DNA from: an uncultured Armatimonadota bacterium
GTDB taxonomy: Bacteria > Armatimonadota > Armatimonadia > Armatimonadales > Armatimonadaceae
Assembly: GCA_903924445.1 (NCBI GenBank)
Contig: CAIYBQ010000182.1
Coordinates: 1 to 7,254, forward strand
Direction of reading: 5' to 3'
DNA length: 7,254 bases
Numbering within the stretch: the first letter of the stretch is position 1; each line of letters opens with the position of its first letter. Below, piece after piece: positions 1 through 5,606 of the stretch. The position numbers and the translations under genes were made by a program. The notes beneath the pieces are model-generated. The model had not been told where the DNA came from and searched no databases. It saw nothing but the letters and a program-made list of their open reading frames with translations.

Positions 1-1
1 G

Positions 2-688
2 CAGCGCTTGCTGTTCAAAGATGGCTTGCTACGGGATCACCTAGGGCGACCTGTAAATGATATTGAAGGCGCCACGGGAAGTGGACTTGCCGATTGGCAG
101 CTACTAAGTGTGCGGCTGCTAGTTGGTGAACGTGTGCTTCACATTACGCTAAGCCATCCGCTCCATGGAGCTGCGATCTGTGCTCTCGATGCCCGGACTG
201 GTGCTGCCGTTGTCGTACAGAGCGGGCTCTGGAAGCGAATGGGTACCTCGCTCTACATCGATGAACGGGCTGGTGTCACGGCTGCTGTCGAGAGGGATGC
301 CATCGATGTTCCACTCGTTGTCACCACAAAAAACACGGATGCGCGGTTGGTTATTGGTGTTCCGGCAGGAGCTGTTGGCAAATTCAGTGAGGTGGCTGTG
401 AGCCCGGATGGCAAGGTTGTCGCTGCAGTGCTCGCAGGGAGTGCCATTTACGTGATTGACATGGTCCGTCGGACAAGCCGTAAGGCCAGTAGTGGGACGT
501 ATGTAGCGCCTCATTGGAATGGAGCAAAGTCACTTATGGCCATCAAGCAACCCGGGGCTGGCCAAAAGACTGTGATGGTTGAGATTAACACTGAGACCTT
601 GCGTGAGCGGACAGTCATTCAGGATGTGGATGCGTTTACGGTGATTTCTCGTCGACGATCAAACTGGAAAATCAAAACGACTCCGTGA
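2..688 (+). CDS. C-terminal part of a beta-propeller-like (PD40/TolB-style) protein, 5' partial
   Basis: The reading frame is open to the left edge (codons for Gln-Arg precede the TTG at 8), so the gene most likely starts outside the window and the TTG is probably internal. About 228 residues are visible. The sequence is rich in short beta-strands and turns. Around visible residues 131-153 it has an SPDGK motif followed by a strand and a Tyr-Val-Ile-Asp end, the usual signature of PD40/WD40-like blades. A DARTG turn near residue 64 and the pattern VMVEINTETLRE near 190-202 fit the same repeat style. I see no catalytic motif and no transmembrane segment. The C-terminus is basic (RRRSNWKIKTTP). 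Function is unknown; a periplasmic or cell-surface propeller is a guess from fold style only. It ends 15 bases before the tRNA gene, with no terminator between them. Confidence 0.7.
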   Translation, partial: QRLLFKDGLLRDHLGRPVNDIEGATGSGLADWQLLSVRLLVGERVLHITLSHPLHGAAICALDARTGAAVVVQSGLWKRMGTSLYIDERAGVTAAVERDAIDVPLVVTTKNTDARLVIGVPAGAVGKFSEVAVSPDGKVVAAVLAGSAIYVIDMVRRTSRKASSGTYVAPHWNGAKSLMAIKQPGAGQKTVMVEINTETLRERTVIQDVDAFTVISRRRSNWKIKTTP

Positions 689-703
689 TAACATTCGTAC
701 GTT

Positions 704-775
704 GCAGCCATACCCAAGTGGTAAGGGAACAGATTGCAAATCTGCCATGCACCAGTTCGAATCTGGTTGGCTGCT
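704..775 (+). tRNA. tRNA-Cys (anticodon GCA)
   Basis: A complete cloverleaf can be drawn. The acceptor stem GCAGCCA/TGGCTGC is fully paired. The D arm is CCC/GGG around AAGTGGTAA. The anticodon loop TTGCAAA carries GCA at 736-738. The variable loop is 5 nt, and the T arm is ACCAG-TTCGAAT-CTGGT. The discriminator base at 775 is T, the U73 identity element expected for cysteine tRNA. The anticodon stem has one A-C mismatch at its outer pair (729/745). CCA is not encoded. A weak possible -10 (GATAAC, 687-692) lies just upstream, but there is no convincing -35, so transcription may also come from the gene upstream. A terminator follows at once. Confidence 0.97.
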
Positions 776-781
776 TACACG

Positions 782-818
782 AAACAGGCGTACCCAAAGA
801 GGGGCGCCTGTTTTTTAT
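782..818 (+). terminator. Intrinsic terminator after tRNA-Cys
   Basis: A perfect 9-bp inverted repeat, AAACAGGCG (782-790) and CGCCTGTTT (805-813), is followed directly by a T-run continuing to 816. An inner CCC (793-795) can pair with GGG (802-804) and lengthen the hairpin. It lies seven bases past the tRNA and separates it from the transporter genes. Confidence 0.9.
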
Positions 819-829
819 TGTCCGCATGC

Positions 830-855
830 GTATCGATTAATAATGAAATCGATGC
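830..855. promoter_or_regulatory. Inverted repeat upstream of the symporter operon, possible operator
   Basis: ATCGATT (832-838) and AATCGAT (847-853) form a perfect 7-bp dyad around an 8-nt AT-rich centre; G830 and C855 can also pair. It lies 44 bases before the ATG of the DUF485 gene, where a promoter must lie. A TTGTCC (818-823) could serve as a -35, but no good -10 is spaced from it. A regulator-binding site is inference from symmetry and position only. Confidence 0.3.
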
Positions 856-896
856 TTGTGTAGGAACATCGTCTGCGTTTGGCGAACCCTGCCACT

Positions 897-1211
897 ATGT
901 CTAACCATGTTGATCAGGTGTTGAATCCTGAACGTGATCGTGCGTTGCTTGGCCGTGTGATGCGGCGGCAGGTTCGCTTGTCTCTCGGTGTAGCCTCTGT
1001 TTTTCTGGGAATTGTCTTACTGTTGCCTGTTTTCAATCTTTACTATCCAGAGCTGGCATCCCAGAAGATTGGTGGATTTACATTGACATGGCTGATCTTA
1101 GGTGTGCTCTTTTATCCGATTACCTGGGGGCTGAGTGCAATCTTTATCCGGAAGTCAAATGCGCTTGAGGATGCCATTGAGCGTGATGAGAAGAGTGGGG
1201 TGGCGCATTGA
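897..1211 (+). CDS. DUF485 family small membrane protein
   Basis: This is a protein of about 104 residues with two hydrophobic segments, near residues 28-49 (SLGVASVFLGIVLLLPVF) and 60-84 (a GGFTLTWLILGVLFYPITW stretch). They are joined by a short loop containing YYPELASQKIG and followed by a charged tail. This two-helix plan, encoded directly before an SLC5 symporter, is that of the DUF485 (YjcH-like) family, which accompanies acetate permease ActP in many bacteria. Its precise role is not established; it may help the symporter fold or work. The start is uncertain. I chose ATG 897, but an in-frame TTG at 879 would give 110 residues and has a weak AGGA at 862-865. Neither start has a good Shine-Dalgarno. 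The stop overlaps the symporter start by four bases. Confidence 0.85.
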   Translation: MSNHVDQVLNPERDRALLGRVMRRQVRLSLGVASVFLGIVLLLPVFNLYYPELASQKIGGFTLTWLILGVLFYPITWGLSAIFIRKSNALEDAIERDEKSGVAH

Positions 1212-3130
1212 TTCCTCTGTTGTTTGTCATCCTCGTTACCGTCGCGACGGTATTGCTTGGAATCATTGCGACCAAACGTGCTCAGTCGGCATCCGACTTT
1301 TTCGTCGCTGGCCGTCAAGTAAGCGTCTTTATGAACGCATCGGCCATTTCAGGGGAGTACTTGTCAGCCGCATCGTTTATGGGTGTTGCTGGTTTGGTGA
1401 TGCGCTTTGGCTACGACGCGATGTGGTATCCGGTTGGGTACGCGGCAGGTTACTTGTTTTTGCTGCTGTTCATCGCTGGACCGCTTCGCCGCTTTGGGGC
1501 GTACACGATTCCTGATTTTGCCGAAGGTCGCTTTGACTCGCCCTTGTTCCGGAAGATAGCAGTTTCCTTCGTGATGTTCATCGGGTTCTTTTACACGATG
1601 CCACAAATGAAGGCTGCGGGCGTGACGATGGGATCCATCATGCAGTGGCCCTACTGGGTCGGGATCGTGGTGGTTGGAGCAGTGATTACGTTTAACGTGG
1701 CACTTGGTGGGATGAAGGGGATTACGTTCGTTCAGGCATTCCAGTACTGGGTCAAGGCTTTTGCGATTGCCGTGCCAGTCTTTGTCATCATGTCTGTTTA
1801 CGGCTCGTACACATCAACGCTTTCAAAAACAGCTGCTAATGCATCCGGTTTCCCAGTGTTGGTGACCGATGGAACGTACAAGATAAATGGTAAGGCCAAG
1901 GCCCCTACCAATGTTGTTGCATTTCAGGCGGTAGAGGCGGATGTTACATTTAGGTCATCCACCGTCATCGGCAAGGTCTCTCCAAGCCGCAAGCCTGAAG
2001 CAGGTGAGGATGCATTGGTCCTTGATGCGATTATCAAGGCAGGGGCGATTGCATCTGGTACGACAATCCACTTGGTGCCGGTCGTCGTCACACGGGATGG
2101 GGTTCCTGTTGAGAAGGATGGCAAGACTGTCCTGACGGGAGTCAAGCTCGAATTTGATGAACCTGCTGAGCTGGCGCTTGCCAAGGGCTTGCCTGTTCCC
2201 AATGCGCAGAAGAATAGCAAGTGGCTTGCTCCGTTCGGAACACTGACAAGCAAACACGGCTATCCGTTGCTGTACACGTACAGTCTGATCATCGCGTTGA
2301 TCTGTGGCACCGCAGGATTGCCGCACATCCTTGTTCGCTTCTACACAAACCCGGATGGCCGTTCGGCAAAGAAGACGACATTCTGGGTGATGGTTTTGAT
2401 TGGCGTGTTTTACTTCTTTACGCCGATTTGGGGTGCCGTTGGCCGCGAGTTCATTCCGGGGTTATACGTACCAAACAAGACGGACTATGTTGTTATTAAT
2501 TTACCGGGGCAGGTTCCAGGCATCTGGGGAGATGTTCTCAAGGGTGTGACCAGTGCTGGTGCCTTTGCTGCGTTTATGTCGACATTCAGTGGTCTTCTTG
2601 TATCGATGAGTGGTGCGTGGGCGCACGATATTTACGGACGTATTCTTCAACCAGAGTCAAGTCCGACACAGCGCATCTCTGCCTTCAAAGTTGCCGCCAT
2701 TGTCATCGGTGTAATTTCGATGGTACTCGGCTTGTTTATCGAGACGTTTGACATCGCGATGCTTGTTGGATGGGCATTTGCGATTGCGGCTGCCAGCTAC
2801 TTCCCGTTGCTTCTGCTCGGGGCTTGGTGGCGTGGCTTGACGGCGACAGGTGCGGCATCTGGGATGTTAGTTGGTGGTCTGTCAAGCCTGACGGCGATTA
2901 TCTTCTTTATGTTGAGTGACCGAAAAGTCGTAACGATTGCGGATCCGCTGGTGAAGTCACTTTGTGAGCAACCTGCCATCTGGACGGTTCCACTCTCGCT
3001 GCTGGTGATGTACGTGGTGTCATTGGTCACGCGTGCAAGTATTCCCAAGGATGTAGATGAAAAGATGCTTCGTCTTCACGCTCCTGAGGGGTTGGGATAC
3101 AGCAAGGATTACATCTCGTCAGACCACTGA
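1208..3130 (+). CDS. ActP-like sodium/solute (monocarboxylate) symporter, SLC5 family
   Basis: A 640-residue multi-pass protein predicted to couple sodium entry to uptake of a small organic acid such as acetate. Family features: the N-terminal helix ends in RAQSASDFFVAGR (24-36); SGEYLSAASFMGVAGL (48-63) follows; there is FNVALGGMKGITFVQAFQYWVK (162-183) and GTAGLPHILVRFYTNPDGR (367-385). AFMSTFSGLLVSMSGAWAHD (455-474) has Ser458/Thr459 where the LeuT-fold Na2 sodium site is expected by alignment from memory. ActP proteins are usually about 550 residues. The excess here is a soluble segment at about 205-340, rich in beta-type sequence (for example TTIHLVPVVVTRDGVPVEKD), between transmembrane segments. 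The start is TTG 1208, in a TTGA overlap with the DUF485 stop; no ATG occurs before residue 42, and a GTGGGG lies upstream. No terminator follows, so some readthrough into rpsN is possible. Substrate is inferred from family and partner, not proven. Confidence 0.9.
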   Translation: MIPLLFVILVTVATVLLGIIATKRAQSASDFFVAGRQVSVFMNASAISGEYLSAASFMGVAGLVMRFGYDAMWYPVGYAAGYLFLLLFIAGPLRRFGAYTIPDFAEGRFDSPLFRKIAVSFVMFIGFFYTMPQMKAAGVTMGSIMQWPYWVGIVVVGAVITFNVALGGMKGITFVQAFQYWVKAFAIAVPVFVIMSVYGSYTSTLSKTAANASGFPVLVTDGTYKINGKAKAPTNVVAFQAVEADVTFRSSTVIGKVSPSRKPEAGEDALVLDAIIKAGAIASGTTIHLVPVVVTRDGVPVEKDGKTVLTGVKLEFDEPAELALAKGLPVPNAQKNSKWLAPFGTLTSKHGYPLLYTYSLIIALICGTAGLPHILVRFYTNPDGRSAKKTTFWVMVLIGVFYFFTPIWGAVGREFIPGLYVPNKTDYVVINLPGQVPGIWGDVLKGVTSAGAFAAFMSTFSGLLVSMSGAWAHDIYGRILQPESSPTQRISAFKVAAIVIGVISMVLGLFIETFDIAMLVGWAFAIAAASYFPLLLLGAWWRGLTATGAASGMLVGGLSSLTAIIFFMLSDRKVVTIADPLVKSLCEQPAIWTVPLSLLVMYVVSLVTRASIPKDVDEKMLRLHAPEGLGYSKDYISSDH

Positions 3131-3135
3131 CAACC

Positions 3136-3163
3136 TTGCAGACGAGACTTTGCATGGTAGAAT
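3136..3163 (+). promoter_or_regulatory. Extended -10 promoter for the ribosomal-protein operon
   Basis: TTGCAG (3136-3141) and TAGAAT (3158-3163) are separated by 16 bases, with TGG directly before the -10 giving an extended -10 (TGGTAGAAT). The -10 matches five of six consensus bases and the -35 matches four. It begins six bases after the symporter stop and would start transcripts near 3170, leaving a 5' leader of about 110 nt before rpsN. Confidence 0.7.
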
Positions 3164-3169
3164 CCGAAG

Positions 3170-3281
3170 GTTCAGTGTGTCGCACTGATACTTATTTGCG
3201 TGTCGGCATTGTCGGTGCGTAATAGAAAAAGTAGTTTAACTACGCCAAAGCCTGTGCCAAGGTACAGGAACTGGAGGAAAT
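3170..3281 (+). promoter_or_regulatory. Structured 5' leader of rpsN
   Basis: This untranslated leader can form three local hairpins. The first is TCAGTG/CACTGA (3172-3177 with 3183-3188), at the probable transcript start. The second is GTAGT/ACTAC (3231-3235 with 3239-3243), with a 3-nt loop. The third is CCTGTGC/GTACAGG (3251-3257 with 3262-3268), with a CAAG loop and one G-U pair, ending four bases before the GGAGG at 3273-3277. The position suits control of translation by a ribosomal protein, as known for other r-protein operons, but I do not recognise a described motif. Structure was drawn by eye. Confidence 0.4.
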
Positions 3282-3569
3282 ATGGCTAGAGAAGCTTGGA
3301 AAACCCGCGAAGCCCGTCGTGTTGCAACGGTGGCCCGTTTCGCTGAGCGTCGTGCAGAGCTTAAGGCTCGTGCAGACAAAGGCGATTTTGATGCAACCAT
3401 GGAGCTTGCGCTGCTCCCGCGTGATTCGTCCCGTACCCGTGTAAAGAACCGCTGTTCGATCACTGGCCGCGCGAGTGGCTTCATGCGTAAGTTTGGCGTG
3501 TCACGTCAAACATTCCGTGAATTGGCACACCGTGGACTTATTCCTGGTGTAACAAAGTCGTCCTGGTAG
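3282..3569 (+). CDS. rpsN: 30S ribosomal protein S14 (zinc-free type)
   Basis: A 95-residue protein of the uS14 family, which binds the 3' domain of 16S rRNA in the head of the small subunit. The C-terminal signature is clear: NRCSITGRASGFMRKFGVSR (56-75), then RELAHRGLIPGVTKSSW at the end. Only one cysteine is present and the paired CxxC motifs of the short zinc-binding form (about 61 residues) are absent, so this is the longer zinc-independent form (E. coli S14 is 101 residues). The N-terminus is helical and basic (REARRVATVARFAERRAELK). The start at ATG 3282 has GGAGG four bases upstream. It is the first gene of the cluster here; in the usual spc order rplE would precede it. rpsH follows after 15 bases. 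Confidence 0.97.
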   Translation: MAREAWKTREARRVATVARFAERRAELKARADKGDFDATMELALLPRDSSRTRVKNRCSITGRASGFMRKFGVSRQTFRELAHRGLIPGVTKSSW

Positions 3570-3584
3570 TTTTGGAGGTCTGTA

Positions 3585-3995
3585 ATGGTAGTTTCTGATC
3601 CTATTGGTGACCTCCTGACTCGCATTCGTAATGCGCAGGCGGCAAATCATGACTCTTTGGAAGTTCCATCGTCTAAGATGAAGTTGGAAGTTCTTCGTAT
3701 CTTGCTCGAGGAGGGCTACATCAAGTCCTATGAGCTCGTAGAGGCAACGCCTCAAAACAACATCAAGGTTGCGTTGAAGTATGCTCAGGGTGTTGGCCAT
3801 CGCCGCACTCCGGTCATCGACACAATCAAGCGTATTTCTAAGCCTGGTCTTCGCATTTATGTGACATCAGACGAAATCCCGATGGTCAAGCGTGGTCTTG
3901 GTATCTCCATCGTGTCCACAAGTCGTGGCTTGATGACAGGGCGTTCTGCAAAGCGCCTCGGCATCGGTGGTGAGGTCGTCGCGACCATCTTCTAA
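3585..3995 (+). CDS. rpsH: 30S ribosomal protein S8
   Basis: A 136-residue uS8 protein that binds helix 21 of 16S rRNA early in 30S assembly. It is full length for the family (about 130). The N-terminal block has DPIGDLLTRIRNA (5-17) and the C-terminal RNA-binding block has STSRGLMTGRSAKRLGIGGE (111-130), both strongly conserved. ATG 3585 is set by GGAGG at 3574-3578, six bases before. In E. coli S8 also represses translation of the spc operon by binding mRNA near rplE; that site is not upstream here because rplE is missing, so any feedback would need another site, such as the leader or the rpsH-rplF gap. Confidence 0.98.
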   Translation: MVVSDPIGDLLTRIRNAQAANHDSLEVPSSKMKLEVLRILLEEGYIKSYELVEATPQNNIKVALKYAQGVGHRRTPVIDTIKRISKPGLRIYVTSDEIPMVKRGLGISIVSTSRGLMTGRSAKRLGIGGEVVATIF

Positions 3996-3998
3996 GTT

Positions 3999-4056
3999 GT
4001 TAACTGCATTTTGTGCAGTTGGTGATCGAGACCTGCCAATGGAATTGGCGGGGGAG
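3999..4056 (+). promoter_or_regulatory. Paired hairpins in the rpsH-rplF gap
   Basis: The 70-base gap holds two hairpins. The first is AACTGCA/TGCAGTT (4002-4008 with 4014-4020), perfect over 7 bp with a TTTTG loop and extendable by G-U pairs. The second is a 9-pair stem, 4032-4040 with 4044-4052, with a GGA triloop and one G-U pair; it ends directly against the rplF ribosome-binding site GGAG (4053-4056). Neither has a following T-run, so they are not typical terminators. A role in mRNA stability or translational control of rplF is inference. Confidence 0.4.
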
Positions 4057-4065
4057 TAACCTGAT

Positions 4066-4653
4066 ATGTCCCGTATTGGAAAGCAGCCTATTACGCTGCC
4101 CGCAGGTGTGAGCATCGTTACGGATGCGGATGGCCAGACAACGGTCACCGGTCCTAAGGGTGTTCTTGTAAGAACGTTGAACCCAGATATGGTGGTTCAA
4201 GTTGAGGGTTCGACTGCTGTCGTTACCCGCCCAACGGATTCTGAGCGCCATCGTGCGATGCATGGTTTGACCCGTACGCTTCTTGCGAACATGGTCATCG
4301 GTGTATCCGCTGGGTATGCAAAGATCCTGAATGTAACCGGTGTTGGTTACCGCGCAGTCATCGAAGGTCAAAACCTTGTGTTGAGCGTCGGTTATTCGCA
4401 CCAGGTGACCGTTGCGCCTCGTCCTGGTGTCAGCTTCAAGGTGGAGCAGGACAACCAGCGTATGCCAATCATCACGGTGATGGGTATCGACAAGGAAGTT
4501 GTTGGCCAGACTGCAGCGGAGGTCCGCAAGGTCCGTCCGCCAGAGCCATACAAGGGCAAGGGCATCCGCTACAGCACCGAGGTTGTCCGGCGTAAGGCTG
4601 GTAAGTCCGGTAAGGCTGGTAAGGGCGGCGGTAAGGGCGGCAAGAAGAAGTAA
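4066..4653 (+). CDS. rplF: 50S ribosomal protein L6
   Basis: A 195-residue uL6 protein, which binds 23S rRNA near the sarcin-ricin loop and the base of the L7/L12 stalk. It shows the two-lobed L6 plan: MSRIGKQPITLPAGV at the start, HGLTRTLLANMVIGVSAGY (66-84), then NVTGVGYRA (89-97) in the second lobe, and the signature RPPEPYKGKGIRY (157-169). L6 is usually about 177-180 residues; here a tail made almost wholly of Gly, Lys, Ser and Ala follows residue 176. It is encoded by imperfect repeats, including a 13-bp direct repeat at 4593-4605 and 4611-4623. The start at ATG 4066 has GGAG nine bases upstream, next to a stable hairpin. Confidence 0.98.
   Translation: MSRIGKQPITLPAGVSIVTDADGQTTVTGPKGVLVRTLNPDMVVQVEGSTAVVTRPTDSERHRAMHGLTRTLLANMVIGVSAGYAKILNVTGVGYRAVIEGQNLVLSVGYSHQVTVAPRPGVSFKVEQDNQRMPIITVMGIDKEVVGQTAAEVRKVRPPEPYKGKGIRYSTEVVRRKAGKSGKAGKGGGKGGKKK
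4593..4650 (+). repeat. Short repeats encoding the Gly/Lys tail of L6
   Basis: TAAGGCTGGTAAG occurs at 4593-4605 and again at 4611-4623 (18-bp period). It is followed by two GGTAAGGGCGG-like units and a run of AAG codons up to the stop. The repeats stay in frame and encode alternating Gly-Lys blocks. Such a tract can gain or lose units by slippage. Confidence 0.6.
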
Positions 4654-4659
4654 GCCGCA

Positions 4660-4679
4660 CCCGGTAGGGGTCCCGGTAG
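4660..4679 (+). repeat. Direct repeat CCCGGTAG x2 in the rplF-rplR gap
   Basis: Two perfect copies of CCCGGTAG (4660-4667 and 4672-4679) are separated by GGGT. The core CCGG and the ACCC/GGGT pair can form small competing hairpins. The rest of the 57-base gap is an AAAAGG ribosome-binding site and a T-rich spacer before rplR. No function is evident. Confidence 0.35.
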
Positions 4680-4710
4680 TTCCGAGGCTCTGTGAAAAGG
4701 ATTTTATTTT

Positions 4711-5070
4711 ATGCAAGTAAACAAGAACGCAAGCCGTTCGCGACGTCATAGTCGCATTCGCAAGCGTGTGTTTGGAACTCAGGAGCGGCCACGTTTGAAC
4801 GTGTATCGTTCAACAGCTCACATCTATGCACAGGTGATTGATGACACGACAGGGCGAACCCTTGCTTGTGCGACATCCCTAGATGCTGGTGTCCGGGCCG
4901 AAACAAGCGGTGGCAACATCGCAGGTGCAGTTGCTGTTGGCAAGTTAGTTGCTGAACGTGCGCTCACTGCAGGTATTAGCAAGGTCGTGTTCGACCGTGG
5001 CGGATATCTCTATCACGGTCGGATTAAGGCGCTTGCGGATGCGGCGCGTGAGGGAGGCTTAGATTTCTAA
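4711..5070 (+). CDS. rplR: 50S ribosomal protein L18
   Basis: A 119-residue uL18 protein that binds 5S rRNA and helps place it in the central protuberance of the 50S subunit, together with L5. The N-terminus is basic (SRSRRHSRIRKRVFGTQERP, residues 8-27), then LNVYRSTAHIYAQVIDD (29-45), and the C-terminal signature VFDRGGYLYHGRIKALADAA (93-112) ending in GGLDF. Length is normal. The start at ATG 4711 follows AAGG (4697-4700) with an unusual all A/T spacer of ten bases (ATTTTATTTT). Its stop TAA shares its last base with the rpsE start (TAATG), so the two are probably translationally coupled. Its usual partner L5 is not encoded in this window. Confidence 0.98.
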   Translation: MQVNKNASRSRRHSRIRKRVFGTQERPRLNVYRSTAHIYAQVIDDTTGRTLACATSLDAGVRAETSGGNIAGAVAVGKLVAERALTAGISKVVFDRGGYLYHGRIKALADAAREGGLDF

Positions 5071-5606
5071 TGGCACGCATTAATGTCGACGCGCTCGACC
5101 TCGAAGAGCGCATTGTACGTACCAACAAGGTTCAGAAGACCCACAAGGGTGGACGAACCATGTCCTGGTCGATTCTCATCGTTGTTGGTGATGGCCAAGG
5201 TCATGTGGGTGTAGGCATCGGCAAAGCCCGTGCTATCCCAGATGCAATCCGTAAGGGTACCGAAGCAGCAAAGAAAGCTGTTTTCCGTGTACCTATGGTA
5301 GATGGCTCGATTCCTCATGAAGTTTTGGCGCACCACGGTGCATCCGAAGTTCTGTTGAAGCCAGCAGCTGATGGTACTGGAGTTGTGGCCGGTGGTGCAG
5401 TACGTGTATTGCTCGAACTGGCTGGAGTCCGTAATGTCCTTGCTAAGTCCATCGGTGCAAACAACCCGGTGAACAACGCATGGGCCTGTGTGGATGCGTT
5501 AAAGCAGCTGCGCTCGGTTGAACTCGTCGCTTCCCTTCGTGGGAAGTCGGTCTCTGAGATCAAGCGCGGTGCTGTGACGACGGAGGTAAGTGATGTCCAA
5601 GCTTGA
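5070..5606 (+). CDS. rpsE: 30S ribosomal protein S5
   Basis: A 178-residue uS5 protein at the mRNA entry side of the 30S subunit, involved in accuracy and mRNA unwinding. The N-terminal RNA-binding domain has the loop KGGR (26-29), the region where changes give spectinomycin resistance in other bacteria. It continues with VVGDGQGHVGVGIGKARAIP (38-57) and DAIRKGTEAAKKA. The C-terminal domain has LLKPAADGTGVVAGGAVRVL (95-114) and NNPVNNAWACVDALKQLRS (131-149). Nothing is missing. It starts by a one-base overlap with rplR, with GGGAGG about 12 bases upstream, and its end overlaps the start of rpmD by 14 bases. Confidence 0.98.
   Translation: MARINVDALDLEERIVRTNKVQKTHKGGRTMSWSILIVVGDGQGHVGVGIGKARAIPDAIRKGTEAAKKAVFRVPMVDGSIPHEVLAHHGASEVLLKPAADGTGVVAGGAVRVLLELAGVRNVLAKSIGANNPVNNAWACVDALKQLRSVELVASLRGKSVSEIKRGAVTTEVSDVQA

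Noticed and set aside
149..514. A 121-codon minus-strand open frame over the first gene
   Set aside because: It is antisense to a frame with coherent propeller motifs, and no ribosome-binding site or recognisable product was seen.
1135..1515. A 126-codon plus-strand frame overlapping the DUF485-symporter junction
   Set aside because: It overlaps two well-supported genes in another frame and is rich in Trp, Cys and Arg without membrane or domain pattern.
1924..2326. Minus-strand open frames opposite the symporter insertion
   Set aside because: They are opposite a continuous symporter frame and show no family features; considered in case the insertion was foreign coding sequence.
3209..3237. 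A second promoter in the rpsN leader (TTGTCG, 17 bases, TAGTTT)
   Set aside because: The -10 matches only three consensus bases and lacks an extended -10; the promoter at 3136-3163 is much stronger.
4002..4020. Possible intrinsic terminator after rpsH
   Set aside because: The hairpin is perfect but no T-run follows, and essential operon genes continue downstream.
4000..4749. A 249-codon open frame on the minus strand across rplF
   Set aside because: It lies fully antisense to rplF, whose protein is unmistakable; the translation is low-complexity Leu/Thr/Arg sequence with no family features, as expected for a shadow frame.
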